A stretch of 10,403 bases of DNA from assembly GCA_035362115.1 (NCBI GenBank), contig DAOSDD010000158.1, positions 1 through 10,403 on the forward strand. The letters run 5' to 3'. The stretch is from DUMC01 sp035362115. GTDB taxonomy: Bacteria > Bacillota > Clostridia > Acetivibrionales > DUMC01. Positions within the stretch are counted from its first letter, which is position 1. Each line of letters starts with the position of its first letter. The notes below the pieces were generated by a model that was given only the letters and a program-made list of their open reading frames with translations, had not been told where the DNA came from and did not search any database. A program made the translations under genes and the position numbers. This document shows, piece after piece, positions 1 to 6,104 of the stretch.

Positions 1-277
1 AAACCTTGTTGTAATTCCAGCTATGTTAAGACAGTCTATACTCACATTGAAGATAACACCCGTTGGTTTACACAGTTCCCAAGAGGATCCCAACTCTGGA
101 AGGATCTATATCGAACCGGTTATTGGCGATTCAGTACTCAATCACGGGTTAAAGGCACCCCTATTCCGGGGTACTAAAAACTTCTTTGTGAGGACTGCCT
201 TAGTTTGCATGGTTCAACATGCAAAAGCCATAGCTGAAACCCTTGATAATATAGATTATCAGAAAACTGTTGTTTAA
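1..277 (+). pseudogene. DDE transposase, C-terminal fragment with a frameshift
   Basis: This is the 3' end of an insertion-sequence transposase, cut by the window edge. From base 1 one frame reads YTHIEDNTRWFTQFPRGSQ then LWKDLYR, which resembles the stretch before the catalytic glutamate in IS1182/IS4/IS5-type DDE transposases. Near base 105-120 the sensible reading passes to the second frame, which continues with a Glu followed by DSVLNHGLKAPLFRGTKNFF and an Ala/Leu-rich tail ending at the TAA at 275-277. The tail (RG-x-KN, then an aliphatic helix) fits a transposase C-terminus. An open frame starts at ATG 23, but no ribosome binding site precedes it and it is not a real gene start. The frame change and absent core mark it as broken, although most of the gene lies outside the window. 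The IS family is inferred from general resemblance and is uncertain. Confidence 0.6.
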
Positions 278-608
278 TCAATAGGAAATTTATTCCTTAA
301 TTCCTATACTTATATTATTTGTTGCATTCATAGCGAAGCTTTGCCATTTTTTACTGGAAAACTTCTCCTATCAATTGCACCTTTTTCAGTTTTCAAAGAT
401 CAGTTATTCTTTTGCATCTTACTTCTTATTCATCACAATTCCCTTGGTATATATTTCCAATTTGCTTTAATTTACTGAACACCTACCATTACATAAATAA
501 TCCTATGTTTATACTTATATAATTTTGCGGTTAGAACATGTACAAACAATACTACAAAGTCTTTCTTACTAAATCGTACCATAGATGGTGCGCCTTGCAC
601 CTGATTAC
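278..608. other. AT-rich non-coding stretch downstream of the last attC, no gene recognised
   Basis: I see no convincing gene here on either strand. On the minus strand it is the beginning of the next cassette after the core site at 609-615. Its first bases form a small hairpin GGTGC-AAGGC-GCACC (near 579-593), like the leader hairpins of other cassettes, but any gene has been lost or replaced by the insertion sequence at 1-277. At 387-402 the minus strand carries GATCTTTGAAAACTG, which looks like the boxA-type antitermination motif found in Firmicute rRNA leaders. In isolation this may be chance. Confidence 0.4.
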
Positions 609-732
609 GTGTAACGTGGTGCGGGATTTACGATGTGCCTGAACCGCTTGTACTTGCATCCGGTGAAGGAGTGTGCCATTCTTGCTCCAGAGCATTTCCC
701 TCCCATGGCTTTATGGGTAAACATCGTTCTAT
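609..732 (-). repeat. attC-like recombination site closing the deaminase cassette
   Basis: Read on the minus strand, the site begins with R'' ATAGAAC (726-732) and ends with R' GTTACAC (609-615), 124 bp in all. R'' is the exact reverse complement of GTTCTAT at 1492-1498, the R' that opens the same cassette, as expected for a cassette inserted by cleavage between G and TT. Inner arms with TTTAC near R'' and GTAAA near R' can pair. It belongs to the shorter repeat class that shares a CCTTCACC-type core with the sites at 1492 and 8300. Confidence 0.75.
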
Positions 733-736
733 GAAG

Positions 737-780
737 CGTGGGATCCCACGAAGCCAGGGTGTGACACAGATGGCACACCC
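737..780 (-). other. Cassette 3' hairpin pair next to R''
   Basis: Directly after the deaminase stop (TAA then GGGTGTG) the minus strand folds as GGGTGTG / CACACCC around an inner loop containing ATCTGT (stem arms 757-763 and 774-780). It is followed by a perfect 14-bp palindrome whose half is CGTGGGA (737-750), and then by R''. The six-base loop is a member of the conserved loop family seen at 3924, 6974, 7560 and 9958. There is no U-run after the stem on the minus strand, so it is not a typical intrinsic terminator for the cassette transcript. Confidence 0.6.
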
Positions 781-1404
781 TTAAATATTTTGTAATTTTG
801 CAATATGGTTAAACACTTCAGACACAGCCATTTTTTTATCTCTCAATTTTTGCAACGTCTTTTCTTCAAACAGCTTAACCCCTAATTCTACTGAATTTGG
901 GCAATCTACTTTCATAACATTTAGCAATCTGGCAGCACCATCATTTCGTATTAACTCATATGTGGTTTGAATTGTAATTTGTACTTTCTCGAGTTCGGAA
1001 AAGGGACCTTCAATTTTAATGTTTTTACTGGAAATATACCGGCTAATATTGTTTAAATCCGTACTCCCTGCATACCGATCTCTTGCCGCAAATTTCAAAT
1101 TACGTACATTTGCCATGACTAATGCACCAAAACATAATGGACAAGGTTCTGTAGTAGTATACAGTGTATAGTTCCGAATGTTTGGATGGTCAAATTCGCT
1201 AACCTGTAGGAGGGCATTTAATTCAGCATGGGATAATTTATGGTGAAATACGTAACCATTTTCTCCTTCCTTTTCATACTGAAGACTTCTCCCCTGCGAT
1301 ATTATCTCTCCAGTTTCATTAACAACTACTGCACCAATAGGTATGGAGCCTTTAACAAATGACTTCCACCCTAATTCAAAACAAACTTGCCATGGTTTAC
1401 CCAA
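781..1404 (-). CDS. Nucleoside/tRNA-type deaminase of the cytidine deaminase superfamily
   Basis: A zinc-dependent hydrolytic deaminase. The metal and proton-shuttle motif HAE is at residues 59-61 and the second zinc motif PCPLC at 87-91, preceded by TTTE, the usual layout in guanine deaminases, TadA and related nucleoside deaminases. The 207-residue length exceeds that of TadA (about 150), with a C-terminal helical extension, so a free base or nucleoside is a likelier substrate than tRNA, but this is inference. The coordinates use the in-frame TTG at 1402-1404. However, a perfect AAAGGAGGT (1427-1435) sits 22 bases ahead of it and only ATT codons (1420-1422, 1417-1419) lie at proper spacing. 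The reading frame upstream (IIFWADLGKPW) looks like genuine protein, so the original start was probably an ATG near 1420 that is now ATT. The stop TAA runs straight into the cassette 3' hairpin. It is cytosolic, and is the sole gene of a complete cassette (615-1497). Confidence 0.88.
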   Translation of the reverse strand: MGKPWQVCFELGWKSFVKGSIPIGAVVVNETGEIISQGRSLQYEKEGENGYVFHHKLSHAELNALLQVSEFDHPNIRNYTLYTTTEPCPLCFGALVMANVRNLKFAARDRYAGSTDLNNISRYISSKNIKIEGPFSELEKVQITIQTTYELIRNDGAARLLNVMKVDCPNSVELGVKLFEEKTLQKLRDKKMAVSEVFNHIAKLQNI

Positions 1405-1426
1405 ATCTGCCCAAAAAATAATCTCG

Positions 1427-1435
1427 ACCTCCTTT
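1427..1435 (-). promoter_or_regulatory. Strong ribosome binding site facing an ATT codon
   Basis: The minus strand reads AAAGGAGGT followed after 4 bases by ATT and after 7 bases by a second ATT, both in the deaminase frame. No ATG, GTG or TTG lies within normal spacing. This decides that translation probably begins at AUU, or that the start codon has been lost by a point change. Confidence 0.6.
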
Positions 1436-1491
1436 AATTACCATTAATCCTATTAAACCGCGCAGGATGCGTTGCCTTTACCCCACATTTC

Positions 1492-1634
1492 ATAGAACGT
1501 AGCGCGGGATTTGCGACGTGCCTGAACCGTGACCCATGAGGCCTGTTGTTTAGCAGCGCTTCGCGCCCAGTGAAGGGGTATGGTGCTCATGTTCCAAAGC
1601 TTTCCACGGTGCACCCTTGTGCGGACTGCTTTGC
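1492..1634 (-). repeat. attC-like site opening the deaminase cassette
   Basis: R' on the minus strand is GTTCTAT (1492-1498), complementary to the R'' at 726-732. The 5' side is degenerate: the position of R'' reads AGCAAAGC (about 1627-1634) and is followed by CCGCACAAGGGTGC, aligning with AACAAATCGTCTGCACAAGG of the site at 6797. The inside shares CCTTCACTGGG and GAGCACCAT with the sites at 609 and 8300. This attC belongs to whatever cassette stood upstream before the 1700-3700 region was rearranged. Confidence 0.65.
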
Positions 1635-1738
1635 TGAACTAAACCGCTCTGTGGTGGCCAGTTAATTATGGTACTTCGTTTTAGTCGTACTTTCATTTAC
1701 CATTATTACACAATATTATTTAAAAAGGAAGTGTAATT

Positions 1739-2139
1739 ATGTCTAATGCATTTGAAAAAATGAAAGTCGCTATGGAACTTAGAGGTTTTGCTGAGAAGAC
1801 TCAAAAGAAGTATCTTTATAGCTTAAAGAGATTCTCTGATTTCTTTGGTAAACCTCCAGAAGAACTTGGCTATGATGAAGTTAGGGAATTCCTGTACCAT
1901 GAAATCAAAGTAAGGAAACTATCCTCCTATTACGTTAATGCCTCTTATGGAGAGCTCTCCATAAGAGGCACTGTTTTGCAACACACCTGCTCAACAAAGG
2001 TGCTAATATAGTCCAAATAAAAGACCTTCTAGGTCATGGCAGTATAGATACTACCTGTAAATACCTTCATCTCACTGATTCGCAAATACTCAATGTCAAG
2101 AGCCCTCTTGATGTTTTCGGAGGTGATGATAATGCCTGA
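1739..2139 (+). pseudogene. Tyrosine recombinase (phage integrase family), internally deleted
   Basis: The start is ATG 1739 with AAGGAAG 7-8 bases upstream. Residues 1-72 form the N-terminal SAM-like DNA-binding domain (EKTQKKYLYSLKRFSDFF). At about 1950 the frame shifts and the native C-terminus resumes in another frame: HKRHCFATHLLNKGANIV (box II His/Arg region), then LLGH, and CKYLHL with the nucleophilic tyrosine. It ends at TGA 2137-2139. The first catalytic Arg and roughly half of the protein are missing, so it cannot recombine DNA. The junction lies inside a perfect 28-bp palindrome. The stop overlaps the start of the transposase remnant (ATGCCTGA), consistent with translational coupling in the parent element. 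It is not an IntI-type integrase and should not be taken as the enzyme that built the array. Confidence 0.8.
1941..1968. repeat. Perfect 28-bp palindrome at the integrase deletion junction
   Basis: The sequence is CCTCTTATGGAGAG followed immediately by its exact reverse complement, with no spacer. The left half continues integrase-like coding sequence (NASYG) and the right half reads in another frame into the native HKRH box. A likely origin is loss of the loop between two inverted repeats present in the intact gene. Confidence 0.9.
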
Positions 2140-2509
2140 ACTGCAGGATATTTTTAAACAGTTTGGCGATGAGTATCGTAATACTCATAATATTCATATT
2201 GATGGTCTTAAAGCTATGGATTCTATTGCATCTTGTCGCACTGCTGCCTTAGGTGGTCATGTGGATGTCTGTGATGACTGCGGCTGCTATAGTATATCCT
2301 ATAACTCCTGCGGCAACAGAAAAGGTTTCTCATGCATGTGTTACCTTCCGGGTTTCAGAGGATAAGGTATTATGGAATACTGAGTAATCGTAATAAAAAG
2401 GTTAAGCTTACTCTTTGCAAGAAGCTAACCGGTGTAACTACAGTAAGCGCCAAAGTTAAGTTGAATGCTCGTGAGCTCATTCTTAAGCTTAAAGGTATCG
2501 ATATATCCA
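2132..2509 (+). pseudogene. IS91-family transposase, core deleted
   Basis: ATG 2132 follows GGAGGTG and overlaps the integrase stop. Residues 1-70 are the N-terminal zinc-binding domain (CRTAALGGHVDVCDDCGC, then SCGNR). At about 2318 the frame breaks and the text resumes in another frame as RFLMHVLPSGFQRIRYYG followed by LSNRNKKVKLTLCKKL, the conserved C-terminal part of IS91-type Y2 transposases. It stops after KGIDISI near 2507, before the usual terminal Cys motif. The HUH and tyrosine catalytic segments are gone, so the protein is inactive. The parent enzyme would have driven rolling-circle transposition. Confidence 0.82.
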
Positions 2510-2719
2510 TTAGACTGTTACCTCCAGTGTTGTAACAAATGTCTGTTTTGGACTAATCATATCAGGTGTAGAATCTTCATAATATAGTTCCAAAGCCTCT
2601 CTTAAATTATTTATAGCTTCTTCTACAGATTTCCCTTGAGAAGCAACACTATTCTCCAAACATTTTGCAACATACCAATTATCATCTTTTTGAACTATAA
2701 CTGTTACTTTGAAACTCAT
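2510..2719 (-). CDS. hicB: HicB-family antitoxin, without a HicA partner
   Basis: A 69-residue protein with the partial RNase-H-like HicB fold: VTVIVQKDDNWYVAKCLEN, then the signature SQGKSVEEAINNLREALELY, and a C-terminal TTLEV. HicB proteins bind and neutralise HicA, a small mRNA interferase, and often repress their own operon. I chose ATG 2719 because GGAG lies about 9 bases upstream and the homology starts there; an in-frame TTG at 2737 would lengthen it by six residues. No hicA is visible on either side. The minus-strand upstream bases 2720-2860 hold no small ORF of the right kind, and downstream the IS91-type remnant begins within a few bases of the stop, so the toxin gene may have been lost in that event. 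It lacks the C-terminal DNA-binding domain of longer HicB proteins. Confidence 0.82.
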   Translation of the reverse strand: MSFKVTVIVQKDDNWYVAKCLENSVASQGKSVEEAINNLREALELYYEDSTPDMISPKQTFVTTLEVTV

Positions 2720-2807
2720 AAACTCACACTCCAACAATTCTTAATAAGTCTATTTTACCACAAAACAAACATACATTTACATTATAAAATAAAATTTATA
2801 TAACCTT

Positions 2808-2838
2808 CTATATAGAACAGGCTTTAAAAAATTTAAAA
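2808..2838 (+). repeat. 31-bp dispersed repeat, copy A
   Basis: Starts CTATATAGAACAGG and ends ATTTAAAA. It matches the minus strand of 6737-6767 at 29 of 31 positions, so the two copies are inverted relative to each other. This copy lies between hicB and the aph(3')-like pseudogene; the other lies immediately 5' of the truncated doc gene. Together with the following bases it can form an imperfect CAGG/CCTG hairpin. Confidence 0.75.
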
Positions 2839-2863
2839 CCTGCTTCCGTTACCTTGATGTAAC

Positions 2864-3143
2864 TTACGATTTGCAAATTCTTAACTCATCGAAAAGCATT
2901 GTTGCATCAAACCCTTTACACACCTCTCTTCTATATTTTCTACCATAGTTATGCTGTAAACTTCAATAGCAAAGAGCAATACCACTTCGCCCCAAATTTA
3001 TAAACCCATTAATTTTGTCATCTTTAATAATAATATTAGACAGACAATAGTCACCGTGGGAAAAACCAAGCTCCTCGTCGGGTCTGTTTTCTTTTAACCA
3101 TTATAAAAAGTATTTCAGGGTTTTCAAATTCGTTTACCCCATA
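2864..3143 (-). pseudogene. Aminoglycoside 3'-phosphotransferase-like pseudogene
   Basis: The minus strand encodes the central and C-terminal part of an APH(3')-type kinase. YGVNEFENPE leads, after a frameshift, into ENRPDEELGFSHGDYCLSN, with the Brenner-type HGD catalytic motif at about 3050-3070, then IIIKDDKINGF, INLGRSGI (where FIDLGRSG is usual), and SLQHNYGRKYREEV-like sequence before a stop at 2864-2866. Changes that inactivate it are an early frameshift, a short deletion after GRSGI, a TGA stop within the following segment, Asn in place of the metal-binding Asp of the DLGR motif, and loss of the N-terminal half and of the terminal LLDELF-type helix. Intact relatives phosphorylate kanamycin or neomycin; this one confers nothing. 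A resistance gene remnant is typical integron or mobile-element cargo. Confidence 0.72.
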
Positions 3144-3264
3144 CGTTTTTGGTATGCTCAAGGTTATTCTCCTTTATATGTAATTTTTCTAGTTTGCATT
3201 TTGAAAGGAATTTGCGAACAAACTGTTTTTCTGCTCCATTAACAAAAACTATCTTATAGCACAT
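3124..3264 (-). other. 46-codon open frame of unknown nature
   Basis: A short frame starts at ATG 3264 and overlaps the beginning of the aph pseudogene in another frame. It reads KIVFVNGAEKQFVRKFLSKC and continues with charged residues. Its composition is protein-like (Lys/Glu rich, amphipathic), so it may be a piece of another degraded gene, but I do not recognise it and there is no good ribosome binding site. Confidence 0.25.
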
Positions 3265-3356
3265 TTTCACAAATTTACTATTTACATCCAAGCTAATTAT
3301 GTTATTATATAAATAAGGACGGTGACGCTTGTTGCTGTCAGGTTTAAAATTGGTTG
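3265..3356. other. AT-rich spacer, nothing recognised
   Basis: Between the degraded aph region and the decayed small membrane-protein copy I see no gene, repeat or convincing promoter. Confidence 0.35.
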
Positions 3357-3450
3357 TTATTTTTTAAAACGGTTTCTATTGAACCGTTTCTTTCTTTCGC
3401 TTTTCAGGCTGTGGTTGAAGCAGCTTTCCGGAAATTACTCTGATAGCTAC
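3357..3450 (-). pseudogene. Decayed second copy of the small membrane protein
   Basis: The minus strand reads IPIVVGVAIRVISGKLLQPQ then PEKRKKE, matching IIPIGVSVSAKIIADKLLRP then QPEKQRKK of the intact 57-residue gene at 9983-10156. The match continues past a one-base deletion to the same end (NRF then TAA at 3357-3359). The N-terminal half is missing and the frame is closed upstream by a stop. At DNA level the two 3' ends are alike, including the AAACGG...CCGTTTT inverted repeat that makes this stretch look like a terminator. It shows that the small gene was present at least twice in this array. Confidence 0.72.
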
Positions 3451-3458
3451 TCCTACTA

Positions 3459-3680
3459 CTATAGGTATGGAATGGACTTATAAACTATAGATGCAAGTTT
3501 TCTCACATCACTAGTTTTATGTTTCCCACCATCAGGCTTTAGGACACTGAGTTCATGACTTACATGACTTACACAATTTATAATATTCTCCATTTTGAAT
3601 GTCTCCTTATTCACAAGATAGTTACCTGTTATTTCTAGTTTATTCCCATCTGGATCTTCATCAGTATAGAAAATATGCAT
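3459..3680 (-). CDS. Short hypothetical protein, possibly a VOC/glyoxalase fragment
   Basis: A 73-residue frame starting 26 bases after the core site GTTAGGC, so it occupies the first position of its cassette. Residues 9-17 (DPDGNKLEI) match the C-terminal strand motif of glyoxalase/bleomycin-resistance (VOC) proteins, but the rest (ENIINCVSHVSHELSVL and following) is unfamiliar. The 3' end runs into the decayed small membrane-protein copy in another frame, so the natural C-terminus is probably lost. There is no clear Shine-Dalgarno before ATG 3680. I regard it as a remnant that may not be expressed, and give no function. Confidence 0.4.
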   Translation of the reverse strand: MHIFYTDEDPDGNKLEITGNYLVNKETFKMENIINCVSHVSHELSVLKPDGGKHKTSDVRKLASIVYKSIPYL

Positions 3681-3705
3681 AGTAATAAATCTAATTAGTT
3701 CTGTC

Positions 3706-3897
3706 GCCTAACGTCCCGCATTCGCGAAATGCCTGAGCTTACAGGTCAGACGGAAACTTTAGATAGCTCCTATCTTGGTTTCTGGCTGACCGACTCGATT
3801 AGCGAAGGCATATGGTGTGCTGCCTGGACTTGGTTTCAGGAACAAAATATTCAGGGCTCAGACCTTGTACACCTTTACATGAGTGCTCTTGTTATCT
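3706..3897 (-). repeat. attC-like site closing the serine-hydrolase cassette
   Basis: R'' is AGATAAC (3891-3897) and R' GTTAGGC (3706-3712), 192 bp on the minus strand. R'' exactly complements GTTATCT at 4937-4943, the start of the same cassette. GTTAGGC fits the integron consensus GTTRRRY. It belongs to the long class and is closely similar to 9739-9931 and to the remnant 6417-6513, with internal mini-hairpins such as AGATAG-CTC-CTATCT (about 3759-3773). Confidence 0.82.
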
Positions 3898-3923
3898 ATA
3901 GTACCACGACCCCCTTGCTCAGA

Positions 3924-3943
3924 GAACGCCATAGGCGGCATTC
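3924..3943 (-). other. Cassette 3' hairpin after the serine hydrolase
   Basis: The stop TAA (3946-3948) is followed at once by GG and the stem GAATGCC / GGCGTTC with loop GCCTAT. One pair is U-G on the minus-strand transcript and a mismatch on the plus strand, which argues that the minus-strand RNA is the functional form. It is a member of the conserved-loop hairpin family. Confidence 0.6.
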
Positions 3944-3945
3944 CC

Positions 3946-4809
3946 TTATAATAATGGAAAAATGTTTCTAATAATTGCGTTGTTCTCTAAATGTGGTCTG
4001 TCCATTTCGGAAATTATAACTATCGAAGCCTCTATTGAAGGTATAATACATAATTTTTGACCACCAAAACCACATGCACTAAAATATTCAATCCCCTGAT
4101 ACTTATCAATCCACCAGTAATAGCCATATGGTTTCCTTTCTGGAAAACCTCCCAAAGAATACGGGTATACAGATTTTTTATAGAACTCTTCAGTAAAAAA
4201 ACATTTTCCTTTATACGTACCTTTATTCAGATACAGTTGTCCAAATCTTTCAAGGTCATCTACAGAAATCTTCATGCCTTCTATATCATCTCTAGTCCAT
4301 TCCCACTTACTAATTCCAAGGGGCTTAAATAGATTTTCATTCGCAATAGAAATAATGTCTTTTTCATACAAATCTTCTAGAAGATAAATAATTATCTGTG
4401 GGTCTGGTTTATATTCAAAGTTTTCTCCTGGAATATTTTTAAATTTCAATCGCCAAACTTCATGCATACTTTGCGGAAGTTCTTCTCCAATACCTGGCCA
4501 TATAATCCCACTTGTTTTTGTCATTACCTCTTGCAGAGTAAGTAAAGAAAAAGACTTATCTATATCTTTTAGGTTAATTTCTTGATAATAATTAATAAGC
4601 TTTTCTTCTAATGATTGTATTTTTTCTTCCTTTATTGCAATACCAACCAATGCAGATATAAAACTTTTAAAGATACATCCTATATAATATGTCTCAACGC
4701 TTTTATGCCCATTATAAAATTCCTTTAATAGTGTTTTCCCATGTTGCTTTATACTAATAGCATTAACATGGGTAAAGTCTTCTCGAATCATGGTAGAGAT
4801 ACTATTCAT
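3946..4809 (-). CDS. Beta-lactamase-fold hydrolase with Cys at the nucleophile position
   Basis: A 287-residue protein of the serine beta-lactamase/penicillin-binding-protein-like superfamily (class C type). The segment corresponding to the SxxK box reads CIFKSFISALVGIAI, so Cys45 (TGT) stands where the catalytic Ser normally is, while Lys48 is kept. PGENFEYKPDPQ (about 128-138) with Tyr133 corresponds to the second motif, and GFGGQ (247-251) to the third (HxG/KTG position) as found in esterase-like members. GIAIKEEKIQSLEEKL and LFKPLGIS are family hallmarks. There is no signal peptide, so it is probably cytosolic; members act as esterases, amidases or peptidases. GAGGT lies about 9 bases before ATG 4809. 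It is the only gene of a complete cassette (3712-4942). Whether Cys45 supports catalysis or marks an inactive protein cannot be told from sequence. Confidence 0.85.
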   Translation of the reverse strand: MNSISTMIREDFTHVNAISIKQHGKTLLKEFYNGHKSVETYYIGCIFKSFISALVGIAIKEEKIQSLEEKLINYYQEINLKDIDKSFSLLTLQEVMTKTSGIIWPGIGEELPQSMHEVWRLKFKNIPGENFEYKPDPQIIIYLLEDLYEKDIISIANENLFKPLGISKWEWTRDDIEGMKISVDDLERFGQLYLNKGTYKGKCFFTEEFYKKSVYPYSLGGFPERKPYGYYWWIDKYQGIEYFSACGFGGQKLCIIPSIEASIVIISEMDRPHLENNAIIRNIFPLL

Positions 4810-4936
4810 CTTTTGCTACCTCACATACTATAAAATATTTCCTTATTTGCACATTCAGACAACTGTAAAATATCAATCTCCATAAAACATATTTTATATA
4901 TTTCCACCAGGAATGGCGGACTTTTCGTGGCATTGT

Positions 4937-5121
4937 AGATAACGGTTTGCATTTACGATGCTCGGCTGCTTACAGGAAGCCACTTATGCCCGGGCACCCT
5001 TTGGGTGGGCTAATGCGGCGACCGACTCGGTTAGCGGGTGAGTGTGGGCAAAAATGACCTCATGCCTTACTCACTGAGTCTTGCTTCATGATATGCCCTC
5101 CATGCAAATGCGTTGTTATCG
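4937..5121 (-). repeat. attC-like site between the HAD and serine-hydrolase genes
   Basis: On the minus strand R'' is CGATAAC (5115-5121) and R' GTTATCT (4937-4943), 185 bp. GATAAC/GTTATC pair, and the inner arms GCATTT and AAATGC pair too. The interior has a GC-rich hairpin (GCCCACCC...GGGTGGGC type, near 4990-5010) and CTAACCGAGTCGGT shared with the other long sites. The expected complementary R' (GTTATCG) at the start of the HAD cassette is absent, consistent with a fusion upstream of the HAD gene. Confidence 0.75.
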
Positions 5122-5143
5122 GATGTCGGGTGACCCGTTATTC

Positions 5144-5168
5144 AGAAAGCAACATGATGTTGTCCCCT
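5144..5168 (-). other. Cassette 3' hairpin between HAD gene and R''
   Basis: A CAAC / GTTG stem around ATCAT, extended by GAGG / CTTT pairs that need wobbles, followed by CTGAATAACGGGTCACCC and R''. It is the weakest member of the hairpin family and sits 55 bases after the HAD stop. Confidence 0.4.
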
Positions 5169-5222
5169 CAAACCCACAAAAACTCTGCTTAATTACTATA
5201 TGATTTCTACGTAGCACAACAT

Positions 5223-5969
5223 TTAATTATTTTTACCGTAAAGTTGCTTTTCCAATATCTCAATTAATTGATTCCACTCATGTATATGTAGATGCTTACA
5301 CTTGGGTAATACTTCCATCCTTTTGTTCCATTGGTTTTCAACCATCAAGTTTTCATACCATATTGGAAATATTCCTACATTTGCTGCACCTTCAATATCC
5401 GCCTCTACATTATCTCCGCAGAACCATACTTCAGATGCATTAAGCCTTGCTTTCTTCAATGCTAGTTGAAAAAGATAGTGATTTGGTTTACGGAACATAT
5501 AATCGCTTGATGCTATAATAAATTCAAATCTATTGTTCGGTAAAAGGCGATTAATTCGCTCGGTCAATGCTGCACCTGAAAATCCAATATTACTTATTAT
5601 CGCGCTACGGATATGGCATGAGTTTATATAATCAATCATTTTATCAGCATTTGGCATAATATCACCATAAGAGGTATTATCCCAAAAAATACGTTCTGCT
5701 TCAGGTAAGGATACTGATAGTTCAATGTCAAGGTAGTCATATAGGAATCTCTGAAATTGCCATTCATGTAGTTCGAATCCCATATCTCTAACTACACTGA
5801 TTTCTGTAAACAAACCTTGCGAAAAATCGTTTATATCCTTTGCTGTATAATTATTCTTGTTACTCTTCACATATTTTAACAATGCTTCTTCTCCACGTAA
5901 AGTGTCGAAATCCGGCTCGTGAAGAAGAGTGTGTCCATAATCAAACAATATCATTTTAGGATAAACCAT
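5223..5969 (-). CDS. HAD-superfamily hydrolase
   Basis: A 248-residue haloacid-dehalogenase-type hydrolase with all four motifs: motif I FDYGHTL (nucleophile Asp10, with Gly12 where many phosphatases have the second Asp), motif II SNIG (126-129), motif III Lys161 in FRKPN, and motif IV GDNVEAD (185-191). A helical cap lies between residues 15 and 100, as in subfamily I enzymes. The missing second Asp is seen in several HAD members with altered chemistry, so phosphatase activity is likely but not certain and the substrate is unknown. AAGGTGGTG lies 6-8 bases before ATG 5969. The gene sits directly downstream of the deleted radical SAM gene without an intervening complete attC, so the two now form a single composite cassette ending at the site 4937-5121. 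Confidence 0.88.
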   Translation of the reverse strand: MVYPKMILFDYGHTLLHEPDFDTLRGEEALLKYVKSNKNNYTAKDINDFSQGLFTEISVVRDMGFELHEWQFQRFLYDYLDIELSVSLPEAERIFWDNTSYGDIMPNADKMIDYINSCHIRSAIISNIGFSGAALTERINRLLPNNRFEFIIASSDYMFRKPNHYLFQLALKKARLNASEVWFCGDNVEADIEGAANVGIFPIWYENLMVENQWNKRMEVLPKCKHLHIHEWNQLIEILEKQLYGKNN

Positions 5970-6068
5970 TTTTACACCACCTTACTTAATTATTAACAAA
6001 GATTATGAAATATTCTACAGGATTGAACTCCTTTATACTGCCGCAGGAAGCTAGGTGCCCTATTATTC

Positions 6069-6093
6069 AGAGTGCGACAGAATGTTGCACTCT
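6069..6093 (-). other. Cassette 3' hairpin after the radical SAM remnant
   Basis: The stem is AGAGTGC / GCACTCT (7 bp, perfect) with an 11-base loop containing ATTCTGT, located 12 bases after the natural end of the radical SAM gene. The next bases (CTGAATAATAGGGCACC) align with CTGAATAACGGGTCACCC after the HAD gene. Thus the beginning of an attC module survives here although the attC proper has been deleted. Confidence 0.6.
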
Positions 6094-6104
6094 CAAATCA
6101 CTAC

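Larger units (their letters stand above)
1700..2509 (+). mobile_element. Remnant of an IS91-type element with an upstream tyrosine recombinase
   Basis: Two plus-strand genes, a tyrosine recombinase and a Y2 (HUH) transposase of the IS91 family, overlap by a few bases as in intact elements of this kind. Both have lost their catalytic middle but kept both ends. The right side stops abruptly in the transposase C-terminal region at about 2507, next to the 3' end of hicB. No element termini could be identified, so the left limit is only an estimate. It is the only plus-strand cargo inside the array. Confidence 0.65.

Noticed and set aside
387..402. rRNA leader boxA motif as evidence of an rRNA operon
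   Set aside because: Only a single motif is present; no rRNA or tRNA sequence is recognisable nearby, so it may be chance.
1739..2139. The tyrosine recombinase as the integron integrase
   Set aside because: It is translationally coupled to an IS91-type transposase, lies inside the array on the opposite strand and lacks its catalytic core, so it is element cargo and not IntI.
3365..3400. Strong plus-strand terminator-like hairpin AAACGG...CCGTTT followed by Ts
   Set aside because: The same inverted repeat occurs at 9991-10020 and in both places is the Lys/Arg codon tail of the small membrane-protein gene on the minus strand, so coding explains it. Some termination of plus-strand transcripts is still possible.
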